A DNA stretch of 64,000 nucleotides from contig NC_021985.1 of NCBI RefSeq assembly GCF_000444875.1, positions 5,972,170 to 6,036,169 on the forward strand. The letters run 5' to 3'. Shown piece by piece: positions 35,644 to 44,231 of this stretch. Numbering within the stretch: position 1 is the stretch's first letter; the number at the start of each line of letters is the position of its first letter. The notes beneath the pieces were generated by a model. The model saw only the letters and a program-made list of their open reading frames with translations, was not told the origin of the DNA and ran no database searches. This DNA is from Streptomyces collinus Tu 365. GTDB lineage: Bacteria; Actinomycetota; Actinomycetes; Streptomycetales; Streptomycetaceae. A program made the position numbers and the translations under genes.

Positions 35644-35874
35644 ATGGAACACGACGGCCAACTCGAGCTCTATACGGCGGTCGCGAACCAGCTCAAGGAA
35701 GCGCACGCAAGAGTGCGCGCACTGCAAGTCCCGGAGGGCGTACGGATGGCGCTGGCCCGGAAGCTGCTGGTCATTACGGCCGCGGCCAAGCACGATCCCG
35801 CCGCTGCGGCACGGCGGCTCGAGCGGTTCACCGAGGACCTGGACGAGGGTCGCATCCCCGAAGAGGACCGCTGA
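35644..35874 (+). CDS. small conserved actinobacterial protein
   Basis: A 76-residue protein, MEHDGQLELYTAVANQLKE to RIPEEDR, with the mostly helical stretch VRMALARKLLVITAAAKHDPAAAARRL. No known domain, membrane segment or export signal. The start at 35644 lies about 185 bp after the leuD terminator, with no strong ribosome site (upstream TGGCACAATCTGTGC). Its position between leuD and hupS appears constant in streptomycetes from memory. It might be a cytoplasmic regulator; function unknown. Confidence 0.75.
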   Translation: MEHDGQLELYTAVANQLKEAHARVRALQVPEGVRMALARKLLVITAAAKHDPAAAARRLERFTEDLDEGRIPEEDR

Positions 35875-36010
35875 ACAGCCCGAGACAACCGAGTCCGTTG
35901 CGGCACAAGGGTGATTAGCCCGTTTCGTGTTTGATTTGCGGTATATATCTGCCTAACGTGCGAAAAAGCTTGAACACTTTCGTTCTGGCGATGTCTCCGA
36001 AGGGGAAGAC

Positions 36011-36664
36011 GTGAACAAGGCGCAGCTCGTAGAAGCGATTGCCGAGAAGGTGGGCGGCCGCCAGCAGGCCGCCGAAGCCGTCGATCATGTCCTGGACGCC
36101 ATCGTCCGCGCGGTCGTCGCGGGCGAGCGGGTCTCGGTCACCGGTTTCGGGTCCTTCGAGAAGGTGGACCGTCCCGCTCGCTACGCCCGGAACCCCCAGA
36201 CGGGCGAGCGGGTTCGCGTCAAGAAGACGTCCGTGCCGCGCTTCCGCGCCGGTCAGGGCTTCAAGGACCTGGTGAGCGGGTCGAAGAAGCTGCCGCGCGG
36301 CGGTGAGGTCTCCGTCAAGAAGGCGCCCAAGGGCAGCCTGACCGGCCTGGCTTCCGCCACGGTCAAGAAGGCCGCCGCGAAGAAGACCACCAAGGCCGCC
36401 GCGAAGAAGACCACGGCGAAGAAGGCGGCGCCGGCGAAGAAGACCACGGCCGCCGCCGCGAAGAAGACCACGGCGAAGAAGGCGGCGCCCGCCAAGAAGA
36501 CCACGGCGACCGCCAAGACCACCGCCGCGAAGACCACCGCCAAGAAGGCGACGGCCAAGAAGGCCCCGGCCAAGAAGGTCACCGCCAAGAAGGCCCCGGC
36601 CAAGAAGTCGACGGCCCGCAAGACCACCGCCAAGAAGACCACCGCCCGCAAGGCGACGTCGTAA
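36011..36664 (+). CDS. hupS: HU-type nucleoid protein with Lys/Ala/Thr-rich tail
   Basis: A 217-residue two-part protein, GTG start at 36011 after GAAGGGGA. Residues 1-90 are a complete HU domain (MNKAQLVEAIAEKVGGRQQA, VTGFGSFEKVDRPARYARNP as the DNA-gripping arm, VPRFRAGQGFKDLV). Residues about 110-217 are histone H1-like, built of AAKKTTAKKA / TAKKAPAKK repeats. HupS compacts nucleoids in spores in S. coelicolor and is developmentally expressed. The repeats are also near-perfect at DNA level (36360-36660), making the tail prone to length change. Confidence 0.95.
   Translation: MNKAQLVEAIAEKVGGRQQAAEAVDHVLDAIVRAVVAGERVSVTGFGSFEKVDRPARYARNPQTGERVRVKKTSVPRFRAGQGFKDLVSGSKKLPRGGEVSVKKAPKGSLTGLASATVKKAAAKKTTKAAAKKTTAKKAAPAKKTTAAAAKKTTAKKAAPAKKTTATAKTTAAKTTAKKATAKKAPAKKVTAKKAPAKKSTARKTTAKKTTARKATS
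36360..36660 (+). repeat. tandem coding repeats of the HupS tail
   Basis: Short degenerate repeats around GCCAAGAAGACCACC and GCGAAGAAG recur throughout. A larger block spelling KKTTAKKAAPAKKTT occurs twice in succession. The DNA-level similarity suggests repeat expansion. Confidence 0.8.
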
Positions 36665-36686
36665 GGTCACCGGGACAGCCACGCGC

Positions 36687-36717
36687 CGGGCCGGACTCCC
36701 CTGGGGAGCCCGGCCCG
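36687..36717 (+). terminator. terminator downstream of hupS
   Basis: A near-perfect GC-rich hairpin (arms 36687-36701 and 36703-36717, one mismatch). It lies between hupS and the convergent small gene and may act in both directions. Confidence 0.7.
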
Positions 36718-36736
36718 CGGTGTTCTCCGGACGGTC

Positions 36737-36940
36737 TCAGAACGTCTGCAGGGTCACCAGCGTGATCCGCAGGGCGTCACCGGCGCCCTCGGTCTCGATC
36801 CGCACCCGCTGCCCGGGCCGCAGCAGCCGCAGCGCGCCCGCGTCGAACGCCGCCGCGCCGAAGGGCACCGGGGTGCCGTCGTCGAGCAGCACCTGCCCGC
36901 TGCGGGTCTCGGGGTCGTACGTGTATGCGGTCGCCTGCAT
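36737..36940 (-). CDS. small conserved beta-rich protein
   Basis: A 67-residue protein beginning MQATAYTYDPETRSGQVLLDD, whose pattern (GxVLLDDGTPVPF, LRLLRPGQRVRIE) resembles a small OB/cold-shock-like barrel. It starts with ATG at 36940. It lies 50 bp downstream of cofC on the same strand, so probably in one transcript. No function is assigned; the fold is a guess from the strand pattern. Confidence 0.7.
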   Translation of the reverse strand: MQATAYTYDPETRSGQVLLDDGTPVPFGAAAFDAGALRLLRPGQRVRIETEGAGDALRITLVTLQTF

Positions 36941-36990
36941 GACCGCCAGCGTAGTGCCTGCGCCGGCCCGCCCGCGGCCCGCCGGCCCCT

Positions 36991-37629
36991 TCAGGAGCCC
37001 GGTATCAGCAGCCCCGCCGACACCGCCGCCGTGTACCGGCCGACGCCCAGCGCCAGCGCCGCGCGCAGGTCCTCGCCGGTGTCCACGTCCTGGCGTACCG
37101 AGTCGACCCCGCCGAGACCGAGTTCCGCCGCGCCGGAGACCCGGTGCCGGTCCCGGGAACCGGTACCGAAGGCCGGACTCAGATCCCGTCCGGGCGCCGC
37201 GGCCAGCAGAGTGGTCCCGAGGGCGGCCGCGTCCGCGAGAAAGGCGCGCGGGAATTCGGCCGCCGCGTCCAGCACCCGGGCCAATTCCGGCGGGCGCAGG
37301 GCCGGAAGATCGGCGTTCAGCGCCGCGACGGCGGCCTCGGGGTGCATTTCCCGTACGGCGTCCGCGCCGTGCCGGAGAGCGGCGTTCAGGCCGCTTCGCG
37401 GTGTGTCGGGGACGATCCGGGCGCCCAGCACGGCCAGTTCCCGGCCGGCCAGCACGTCGTCCGTGACGACCGCCACATGCGCCACCGCCCGGCACGCCAG
37501 CGCCGCGACCACCGTGTCCTGCGCGAACGCCAGGGCCAGACCGGGGCGCACCCCGTCGGCCGCCGTGTCCGAGAGCCTGCTCTTGGCCCGCGCCAGGGGC
37601 TTCAGGGGGATGACCAAGGTCCACTGCAC
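36991..37629 (-). CDS. cofC: 2-phospho-L-lactate (or phosphoenolpyruvate) guanylyltransferase
   Basis: A 212-residue nucleotidyltransferase starting with GTG at 37629 (AGAGGGA upstream). It begins MQWTLVIPLKPLARAKSRLS, a GT-A-like P-loop with the KSRL element typical of CofC/FbiD, followed by VAVVTDD, LNADLPAL and GTTLLAA, then FGTGSRDRHR. It activates 2-phospho-L-lactate or PEP with GTP for coenzyme F420 synthesis. The other F420 genes are not in the window. It is divergent from plsC. Confidence 0.88.
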   Translation of the reverse strand: MQWTLVIPLKPLARAKSRLSDTAADGVRPGLALAFAQDTVVAALACRAVAHVAVVTDDVLAGRELAVLGARIVPDTPRSGLNAALRHGADAVREMHPEAAVAALNADLPALRPPELARVLDAAAEFPRAFLADAAALGTTLLAAAPGRDLSPAFGTGSRDRHRVSGAAELGLGGVDSVRQDVDTGEDLRAALALGVGRYTAAVSAGLLIPGS

Positions 37630-37783
37630 CGGCGTACCGTCCCTCTCTCGTCGCGCTCATTGTCACCCGGTGCATCCGGCACGGAGGTGGGTGGGGCGTA
37701 CGGTGTCCTCGACAGACCGGCGGCCCGGGGCGACACTTGTGCGGCCCCCGGGGCCTGAGCAAGTCCTAAAGGAAGGTGTCCGC

Positions 37784-38650
37784 GTGTCCCGCCGCAGAAT
37801 CGGGTTCTGGTACCGCTTCGCAGCGGTCCTCTGCAAACCGCCGCTGGTGGTTCTGATCAAGCGGGACTGGCGCGGAATGGAACACATTCCGGCCGACGGT
37901 GGATTTATCACCGCGGTGAACCACAATTCCCACGTGGACCCCTTCGCGTACGCGCACTATCAGTACAACACCGGACGGGTTCCGCGATTCCTGGCGAAGA
38001 GCGGACTTTTCAAGAAGGGATTCGTCGGCGCCGCCATGCGCGGCACCGGGCAGATCCCCGTCTACCGCGAGAGCACGGACGCGCTCAGCGCCTTCCGTGC
38101 CGCGATCGACGCCGTGGAGCGCGGCGAGTGCGTCGCCTTCTACCCCGAGGGCACCCTCACCCGCGACCCGGACGGCTGGCCCATGACCGCCAAGACCGGC
38201 GCGGCCCGGGTCGCCCTGCAGACCAAGTGCCCGGTCGTCCCGGTCGCCCAGTGGGGCTGCAACGAACTGCTGCCGCCCTACGCCAAGAAGCCCCACCTCT
38301 TCCCGCGCAAGACCCACCAGGTCCTCGCGGGCCCGCCGGTGGACCTCTCCCGGTTCTACGACCAGGAGATGACCGCCGACCTCCTGCGCGAGGCCACCGA
38401 GGTCATCATGGCGGCGATCACCCGCCTGCTGGAGGAGATCCGCGGCGAGAAGGCCCCCGAGACGCCCTACGACCCCCGCCGCGAGCGGATCGAGCAGCGC
38501 CGCAAGACCCGGGCGCAGGCGGAGCGGGCCTCCTTGGCCGGCAGCGAGGACGCGCCCGACGGCGGGACGGCCTCGCTCACCGGGGCGGAGACCGCGCCGG
38601 CCGGCACGGAGGTACCGGGCGGCGGCAGCGAAGAGGAGAGCGGCAAGTGA
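37784..38650 (+). CDS. plsC: 1-acyl-sn-glycerol-3-phosphate acyltransferase
   Basis: A 288-residue PlsC-type acyltransferase, GTG start at 37784 after AAAGGAAGG. The catalytic motif HX4D is NHNSHVD; YPEGTLTRD is the substrate motif, with AKTGAARVAL after it. It makes phosphatidic acid at the membrane. A 50-residue acidic, Gly-rich C-terminus extends past the domain. It overlaps gpsA by 4 bp (GTGA), linking two consecutive steps of phospholipid precursor synthesis. Confidence 0.93.
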   Translation: MSRRRIGFWYRFAAVLCKPPLVVLIKRDWRGMEHIPADGGFITAVNHNSHVDPFAYAHYQYNTGRVPRFLAKSGLFKKGFVGAAMRGTGQIPVYRESTDALSAFRAAIDAVERGECVAFYPEGTLTRDPDGWPMTAKTGAARVALQTKCPVVPVAQWGCNELLPPYAKKPHLFPRKTHQVLAGPPVDLSRFYDQEMTADLLREATEVIMAAITRLLEEIRGEKAPETPYDPRRERIEQRRKTRAQAERASLAGSEDAPDGGTASLTGAETAPAGTEVPGGGSEEESGK

Positions 38651-39657
38651 GCAAGCCTGTCCGGGTGGCCGTCATGGGCACCGGCTCGTGGGGCACCGCC
38701 TTCGGCATGGTCCTCGCCGACGCGGGCTGCGAGGTCACCTTGTGGGCCCGCCGCACCGAGCTGGCCGAGGCGGTCAACTCCACGCGGACCAACCCCGACT
38801 ACCTGCCCGGCGTGGAACTCCCGGAGAACCTGCGCGCCACCTCCGACGCCGCCGGGGCCCTGCGGGACGCCGACTTCACCGTCCTCGCCGTCCCCTCCCA
38901 GACCCTGCGGGCCAACCTCGCCGAGTGGACGCCGCTGCTCGCGCCCGGCACCGTGCTCGTCTCCCTCATGAAGGGCGTCGAACTCGGCTCCGCCATGCGG
39001 ATGAGCGAGGTGATCGACGACGTCGCCAAGGTCGGCGCCGACCGCATCGCCGTCGTCACCGGCCCCAACCTGGCCCGCGAGATCGCCGCCCGGATGCCGG
39101 CCGCCGCCGTCGTGGCCTGCACCGACGAGGAGGTCGCCCGGCGCCTCCAGGCCGCCTGCCACACGTCGTACTTCCGGCCGTACACCAACACCGACGTGGT
39201 CGGCTGCGAACTCGGCGGCGCGGTCAAGAACGTCATCGGGCTCGCCGTCGGCATCGCCGACGGCATGGGCCTCGGCGACAACGCCAAGGGCTCCCTCATC
39301 ACCCGCGGCCTGGCCGAGACCACCCGGCTCGGCATGGCCCTCGGCGCCGACCCGCTGACCTTCTCCGGCCTCGCCGGCCTCGGCGACCTGGTCGCCACCT
39401 GCTCCTCGCCGCTCTCCCGCAACCACACCTTCGGCACCAACCTGGGCCGGGGGATGACGCTGGAGGAGACCATCGCGGTCACCCGGCAGACCGCCGAGGG
39501 CGTCAAGTCGTGCGAGTCCGTGGCCGATCTCGCCCGCCGGCACGGTGTCGAGATGCCCATCGCCGAGACGGTCGTCGACATCGTGCACGAGGGCAAGCCG
39601 CCGGTGGTCGCCCTCAAGGAGCTGATGTCGCGCAGCGCGAAGCCGGAACGACGCTGA
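38647..39657 (+). CDS. gpsA: glycerol-3-phosphate dehydrogenase (NAD(P)+)
   Basis: A 336-residue enzyme starting VSKPVRVAVMGTGSWGTAF (Rossmann GxGxxG-like). VTGPNLAREIA, ELGGAVKNVIGLAVGIADG and FSGLAGLGDLVATC are the catalytic-domain signatures. It supplies sn-glycerol-3-phosphate. The GTG at 38647 overlaps the plsC stop by 4 bp. ddl follows 59 bp downstream. Confidence 0.96.
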   Translation: MSKPVRVAVMGTGSWGTAFGMVLADAGCEVTLWARRTELAEAVNSTRTNPDYLPGVELPENLRATSDAAGALRDADFTVLAVPSQTLRANLAEWTPLLAPGTVLVSLMKGVELGSAMRMSEVIDDVAKVGADRIAVVTGPNLAREIAARMPAAAVVACTDEEVARRLQAACHTSYFRPYTNTDVVGCELGGAVKNVIGLAVGIADGMGLGDNAKGSLITRGLAETTRLGMALGADPLTFSGLAGLGDLVATCSSPLSRNHTFGTNLGRGMTLEETIAVTRQTAEGVKSCESVADLARRHGVEMPIAETVVDIVHEGKPPVVALKELMSRSAKPERR

Positions 39658-39716
39658 GCGACGCCCCTGCGTCGACGCTGTATCGGGGCTCTGCCTGCGG
39701 GTACGCTCAACCCGAT

Positions 39717-40874
39717 ATGAGCACCGAGAACCTCCCCCAGAGCCCTGAGCAGCCGTCCCGCAAGCCGCGCGTGGCCGTCGTGTTCGGCGGACGCAGCTCC
39801 GAACACGGGATCTCCGTGGTCACCGCGGGCGCCGTCCTCAAGGCCATCGACCGGACGAAGTACGACGTTCTGCCGATCGGCATCACCCGGGACGGCCGTT
39901 GGGCCCTGACGGCCGACGAGCCCGAGCGCATGGCCATCACCGACCGCCGGGTGCCGGCCGTCGAGGAACTGGCGGAGTCCGCCGACGGCGGCGTGGTGCT
40001 CCCCGTCGACCCGCACAACCGCGAGGTCGTCTACACCGAGCCCGGCGCCGTGCCCAAGGCGCTCGGCGAGGTCGACGTGGTCTTCCCGGTGCTGCACGGC
40101 CCCTACGGCGAGGACGGCACCCTCCAGGGCCTGCTGGAGCTGTCCGGGGTGCCCTACGTGGGCTCGGGCGTGCTCGCCTCGGCCGTCGGCCAGGACAAGG
40201 AGTACATGAAGCGGGTGTTCACCTCCTTCGGGCTCAAGGTCGGCCCGTACGTGGTGATCCGCCCGCGCGAGTGGGAGCAGGACGAGTCCGCCGCCCGCAA
40301 GAAGATCATCGACTTCGCCGGTGAGCACGGCTGGCCGCTGTTCGTGAAGCCCGCGCGCGCGGGCTCCTCCATCGGCATCACCAAGGTCGACGACCTCTCC
40401 GGCCTGGACGAGGCGATCGCCGAGGCCCAGGCGCACGACCCGAAGATCCTGGTCGAGGCGGCCCTGCGCGGCCGCGAGATCGAGTGCGGCGTGCTGGAGT
40501 TCGAGGACGGCCCGCGCGCCTCGGTCCCGGCCGAGATCCCGCCGCCCCAGGAGCACGCGTACTACGACTTCGAGGCCAAGTACATCGACTCCACGCCCGG
40601 CATCGTCCCGGCCCCGCTGACCGGCGAGGAGACCGCCGAGGTGCGGCGGCTCGCGGTCGAGGCCTTCGACGCGGCCTCCTGCGAGGGCCTGGTCCGCGCG
40701 GACTTCTTCCTCACCGAGGACGGCGAGTTCGTGATCAACGAGATCAACACCCTGCCCGGCTTCACGCCGATCTCGATGTACCCGCAGATGTGGCAGGCCA
40801 CCGGCATCGGCTACCCGGAGCTGGTGGACCGCCTGGTGCAGGCCGCGCTGCGCCGCTCGACCGGGCTGCGCTGA
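39717..40874 (+). CDS. ddl: D-alanine--D-alanine ligase
   Basis: A 385-residue ATP-grasp ligase making D-Ala-D-Ala for peptidoglycan. Signatures are VVFGGRSSEHGIS, FPVLHGPYGEDGTLQGLLEL, FVKPARAGSSIGI and the metal-binding FVINEINTLPGFT. The ATG at 39717 has no purine-rich site; TACGCT lies 9 bases upstream and could be a -10 box for a leaderless transcript. It is the vancomycin-sensitive type by general motifs, since no D-Lac-specific change is evident to me. Confidence 0.95.
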   Translation: MSTENLPQSPEQPSRKPRVAVVFGGRSSEHGISVVTAGAVLKAIDRTKYDVLPIGITRDGRWALTADEPERMAITDRRVPAVEELAESADGGVVLPVDPHNREVVYTEPGAVPKALGEVDVVFPVLHGPYGEDGTLQGLLELSGVPYVGSGVLASAVGQDKEYMKRVFTSFGLKVGPYVVIRPREWEQDESAARKKIIDFAGEHGWPLFVKPARAGSSIGITKVDDLSGLDEAIAEAQAHDPKILVEAALRGREIECGVLEFEDGPRASVPAEIPPPQEHAYYDFEAKYIDSTPGIVPAPLTGEETAEVRRLAVEAFDAASCEGLVRADFFLTEDGEFVINEINTLPGFTPISMYPQMWQATGIGYPELVDRLVQAALRRSTGLR

Positions 40875-40898
40875 CCGCGCGCCCGCACCGGCCCACCG

Positions 40899-41414
40899 TC
40901 AGCGCATGGAGGCGATCCCCTTGGGGATCGCCTTCCCGACGGAGGGCGCGAGGCCGGTGAGCACCGGCGTCGCGTCCTGTCCGGACATCCCCCGGGGCAG
41001 GCTCACCTGCACATAGGCCACGCGGTTCGCCGTGGTGAAGCGCCAGGTGCCGTCGTCCCGCTTCTCCATCAGCCAGTCGACGCCGTCCACCCCGCCCGCC
41101 ACGGCGTCGGGGTCCCCGCCCTCGGCCACCTTCGGGTCCACCATCTTCGGCGGCCGCCGGACACCGCAGCGCAGTATGATCGCCGGGCTTCCCCAGCCCG
41201 CCGTGTAGGCGGACCGGGGCTCGGGGTCGTCGCGGCCCCGTCCGTCCAGCTTCTCGGGCAGCGCCCGGTGCAGGTCCCGGCAGACCCCGGCCGTCTTGGC
41301 GTCGGGGCTGGGAACCGCCACCGTGGCGCTGTCGTCCGCCGAGGAGCAGCCCGCGACCGCGATCAGCAGCGCGGGTGCGAGCAGGCCGAGGGGCCGGTGA
41401 CGGAAGATGTTCAC
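40899..41414 (-). CDS. DUF3515 lipoprotein
   Basis: A 171-residue putative lipoprotein starting with GTG at 41414. The signal ends in the lipobox IAVAGC (Cys23). The DUF3515 body includes CRDLHRALPEKLDG, SAYTAGWGSPAIILRCGV and DGVDWLMEKRDDGTWRFTT, typical of actinobacterial proteins of this family next to ddl. It is convergent with ddl, 24 bp apart. Role unknown; anchored on the outer face of the membrane. Confidence 0.85.
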   Translation of the reverse strand: MNIFRHRPLGLLAPALLIAVAGCSSADDSATVAVPSPDAKTAGVCRDLHRALPEKLDGRGRDDPEPRSAYTAGWGSPAIILRCGVRRPPKMVDPKVAEGGDPDAVAGGVDGVDWLMEKRDDGTWRFTTANRVAYVQVSLPRGMSGQDATPVLTGLAPSVGKAIPKGIASMR

Positions 41415-41434
41415 CGGCCAAGGGTAGACGGGGG

Positions 41435-41668
41435 CTACAGATGCACGACCGGGCAGGTCAGGGTGCGGGTGATGCCGTCCACTTGCTGGACCTTGGCGAC
41501 CACCATGCGACCCAGGTCGTCGACCGTGTCGGCCTGGGCGCGCACGATGACGTCGTACGGTCCCGTCACGTCCTCGGCCTGGATCACACCAGGGATCTTG
41601 CTGATCGTCTCGGCGACGGTCGACGCCTTGCCGACCTCCGTCTGGATCAGGATGTACGCCTGTACCAC
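41435..41668 (-). CDS. stand-alone Lrp/AsnC ligand-binding (RAM) domain
   Basis: A 77-residue protein with GGAGG four bases before the GTG at 41668. It matches only the C-terminal alpha-beta RAM domain of Lrp/AsnC regulators (VQAYILIQTEVGKASTVAE, GPYDVIVRAQADTVDDLGRMV) and lacks a helix-turn-helix. Such orphan domains may sense amino acids and co-assemble with full-length Lrp proteins. It is 20 bp upstream of the DUF3515 gene start, so the two are probably co-transcribed, and divergent from thiL. Confidence 0.88.
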   Translation of the reverse strand: MVQAYILIQTEVGKASTVAETISKIPGVIQAEDVTGPYDVIVRAQADTVDDLGRMVVAKVQQVDGITRTLTCPVVHL

Positions 41669-41874
41669 GGAACCTCCAGGGCGGCCACGAGGATCATGTG
41701 GGGAAAAGGAACGCCACGGTATCGCGTCGCCGCTCCCCGCGGGGAGACCCAGCGGGGACCGGGCTTGCGCGCCAGGGTGCAGGCACGACAGAAGTTGACG
41801 GTCACCTCGACGGTATCGGGGACACTGATGACGCGCGACCGGGCACGGACCGGCACAGAAGGGGCTTGAGGGCA

Positions 41875-42840
41875 ATGAAGGGCACAGTGGGTGAGCTAGG
41901 TGAGTTCGGGCTCATCAGGGAGCTGACCTCCCGTCTCACCACCACCCCGGTGGTCCGGGTCGGCCCCGGTGACGACGCCGCGGTGGTCGCCGCGCCCGAC
42001 CGCCGGGTGGTGGCGAGCACCGACATCCTGCTGGAGGGACGGCACTTCCGCCGCGACTGGTCGACGGCCTACGACGTCGGGCGCAAGGCGGCCGCGCAGA
42101 ACCTCGCGGACATCGCCGCCATGGGCGCCGTGCCGACCGCGCTCCTGCTCGGCCTGGTCGTCCCGGCCGAACTCCCGGTCACCTGGCCCACCGAGCTGAT
42201 GGACGGCCTGCGCGACGAGTGCCAGGTCGCGGGTGCCGCCGTGGTCGGCGGTGACGTCGTGCGCGGGGACACCATCATGGTGTCGATCACCGCGCTCGGT
42301 GACCTGCGCAACCAGGAGCCCGTCACCCGTGGCGGCGCCCAGCCCGGCGACCTGGTGGCCGTCACCGGCTGGCTCGGCTGGTCCGCGGCCGGCTACGCGG
42401 TGCTCTCCCGCGGCTTCCGCTCCCCGCGCGCTTTCGTGGAGGCCCACCGGCGTCCCGAACCGCCGTACCACGCGGGCCCGGCCGCCGCCGCGCTCGGCGC
42501 GACCGCGATGTGCGACGTGAGTGACGGGCTGATCGCCGATCTCGGGCACATCGCGGAGGCCAGCTCGGTCCGCATCGACATCCGCTCCGGGGCGATCGAC
42601 ATCCCCTCGCAGATGAACGACATCGGCCAGGCCGTCGGCGTCGACCCGTTGCAGTGGGTGCTGACCGGGGGAGAGGACCACGCGATAGTGGCGACCTTCC
42701 CGCCCGACGCCAAGCTGCCGGCCCGCTGGAAGGTCATCGGCGAGGTCCTCAACCCCTCGGCGCTGCCCCAGGTCACCGTCGACGGGGCGCCGTGGACCAG
42801 CAAGGGCGGCTGGGACCACTTCGGGGACCTGGAACCGTGA
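41875..42840 (+). CDS. thiL: thiamine-monophosphate kinase
   Basis: A 321-residue ThiL. The motifs are GPGDDAAVV, STDILLEGRHFRRDW, GRKAAAQNLADIAAMGA and CDVSDGLIADLGHIA. It phosphorylates thiamine monophosphate to the diphosphate. The start at 41875 has GAGGG before it. The gene overlaps thiD by 4 bp, making a thiamine pair. No TPP riboswitch is visible upstream. Confidence 0.95.
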   Translation: MKGTVGELGEFGLIRELTSRLTTTPVVRVGPGDDAAVVAAPDRRVVASTDILLEGRHFRRDWSTAYDVGRKAAAQNLADIAAMGAVPTALLLGLVVPAELPVTWPTELMDGLRDECQVAGAAVVGGDVVRGDTIMVSITALGDLRNQEPVTRGGAQPGDLVAVTGWLGWSAAGYAVLSRGFRSPRAFVEAHRRPEPPYHAGPAAAALGATAMCDVSDGLIADLGHIAEASSVRIDIRSGAIDIPSQMNDIGQAVGVDPLQWVLTGGEDHAIVATFPPDAKLPARWKVIGEVLNPSALPQVTVDGAPWTSKGGWDHFGDLEP

Positions 42841-43622
42841 TCCCGCGCGTGCTCACGGTGGCGGGCTCCGACTCCGGCGGCGGAGCGGGCGTCCAGGCCG
42901 ACCTGAAGACGATGCTGGCGCTCGGCGTGCACGGCATGAGCGTGATCACGGCCGTGACCGCGCAGAACTCCCTGGGCGTCCAGGGCGCCTGGGAACTGCC
43001 GGCGGAGGCCGTACGGGCCCAGTACCGCAGCGTGGTCGACGACATCGGGGTCCAGGCCGTGAAGACCGGCATGCTGGCCTCGGCCGAACTGGTCGAGGCG
43101 GTCGCCGAGTTGATCGCCGGCACGGACGCGCCCGCCGTGGTGGACCCGGTCGGCGTCTCCAAGCACGGTGATCCGCTGCTGGCCGCCTCCGCGCTGGACT
43201 CGGTGCGCACCGCGCTGCTGCCGGCGGCGACCGTGGCCACCCCCAACCTGGACGAGGTGAGGCAACTCACCGGGGTCGGGGTCGAGTCGGAGGACGATCT
43301 GCGCCGGGCCGCGGCGGCCGTGCTGGCGTACGGGCCGCGCTGGGTGCTCATCAAGGGCGGGCACCTGGCGGGCGACGCGGTGGACCTGCTGACCGACGGC
43401 TCCGCCGAGCACTGGCTGCGGGCCCCGCGCCACGACAACCGGCACACCCACGGCACCGGCTGCACGCTCGCCTCGGCGATCGCGTCGGGGCTGGCGAAGG
43501 GGCTTTCGGTCCCGGAGGCGGCCCATGCGGCCAAGGAGTACGTCACCGGGGCGATCGCGGCCGGGTTCGCCCTCGGAGCGGGCATCGGACCGGTCGACCA
43601 CGGCTGGCGCACGCGCACCTGA
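42837..43622 (+). CDS. thiD: HMP kinase / HMP-phosphate kinase
   Basis: A 261-residue ribokinase-like enzyme. VLTVAGSDSGGGAGVQADLKT and the anion-hole HGTGCTLASAIAS are diagnostic, with VDPVGVSKHGD and TPNLDEVRQLTG between them. It phosphorylates the pyrimidine precursor twice in thiamine synthesis. The GTG start is within the thiL stop (GTGA). Confidence 0.96.
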   Translation: MIPRVLTVAGSDSGGGAGVQADLKTMLALGVHGMSVITAVTAQNSLGVQGAWELPAEAVRAQYRSVVDDIGVQAVKTGMLASAELVEAVAELIAGTDAPAVVDPVGVSKHGDPLLAASALDSVRTALLPAATVATPNLDEVRQLTGVGVESEDDLRRAAAAVLAYGPRWVLIKGGHLAGDAVDLLTDGSAEHWLRAPRHDNRHTHGTGCTLASAIASGLAKGLSVPEAAHAAKEYVTGAIAAGFALGAGIGPVDHGWRTRT

Positions 43623-43675
43623 GCACGGACGGCGCCGGGCGCGCGGTACGGATCGGATCAGGGCATCCGATCCGG

Positions 43676-43705
43676 CGATGTCGGATCAGGCGATGTCCGA
43701 TCAGG
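43676..43705. repeat. 15-bp tandem repeat after thiD
   Basis: CGATGTCGGATCAGG and CGATGTCCGATCAGG are adjacent, with further partial copies (GGATCAGG at 43654-43661, CGATCAGGC) nearby. It lies between convergent thiD and rpmB. I see no clear function. Confidence 0.6.
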
Positions 43706-43713
43706 CAATGGCA

Positions 43714-43745
43714 AAAGCCGGCCCACCCGGAGGTGGACCGGCTTT
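43714..43745 (-). terminator. terminator of rpmB
   Basis: A 14-bp stem with one mismatch (arms 43714-43727 and 43732-43745, loop CGGA), ending in TTT on the minus strand. Confidence 0.75.
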
Positions 43746-43786
43746 GTGCAGCGAACCGAACAGTGGCCGCGCGCTCAGCGGTAGCG

Positions 43787-43972
43787 TCAGCGCGAGACCT
43801 TGCCGGCCTTGATGCACGAGGTGCAAGCGTTCACGCGCTTCGGCGTCCCGCCGACCACGGTACGCACACGCTGGATGTTCGGGTTCCAGCGGCGGGACGT
43901 ACGGCGGTGCGAGTGCGAGATGTTGTTGCCGAAGCCCGGCCCCTTGCCGCAGACGTCGCAGTTGGCAGCCAC
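43787..43972 (-). CDS. rpmB: 50S ribosomal protein L28
   Basis: A 61-residue L28 with GTG start at 43972 (GGAG site upstream). MAANCDVCGKGPGFGNNISH, then SHRRTSRRWNPNIQRV. It has CDVC and CTSC, so it is the zinc-binding (C+) form; Streptomyces usually also carries a C- paralogue under zinc (Zur) control. Confidence 0.97.
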   Translation of the reverse strand: MAANCDVCGKGPGFGNNISHSHRRTSRRWNPNIQRVRTVVGGTPKRVNACTSCIKAGKVSR

Positions 43973-44231
43973 GGGTCACTCCAAAGACTTCAGATGCACT
44001 TACGGTTGATCCCGGCATGCCGGGATCGAGATCATAAGACCTGAGACCTTGAGTGGCGTTGCCAGGGGGAATGGCCCGATCAGATCGGGCAACCGGAGCA
44101 GCATACAACGACTGCGTCCGTACAACGAAACTACCATGGCGACTCAGCGCCCCGCTCCCGGCCCTCTTCCGGAGGGCACCCCTCCGGGGTCTACGCTGCG
44201 TCCCACGTCCAAGCAGCTCAGGGAGGCGCAG

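Noticed and set aside
41640..41875. TPP riboswitch upstream of thiL
   Set aside because: No CUGAGA-type or ACCUGA-type core elements are visible, and the space is mostly taken by the divergent Lrp-domain gene.
44136..44231. Upstream ATG for the DAK2 protein
   Set aside because: The 32 extra codons lack third-position G/C bias and include a promoter-like TACGCT; the GTG at 44232 has an ideal ribosome site. Not fully excluded.
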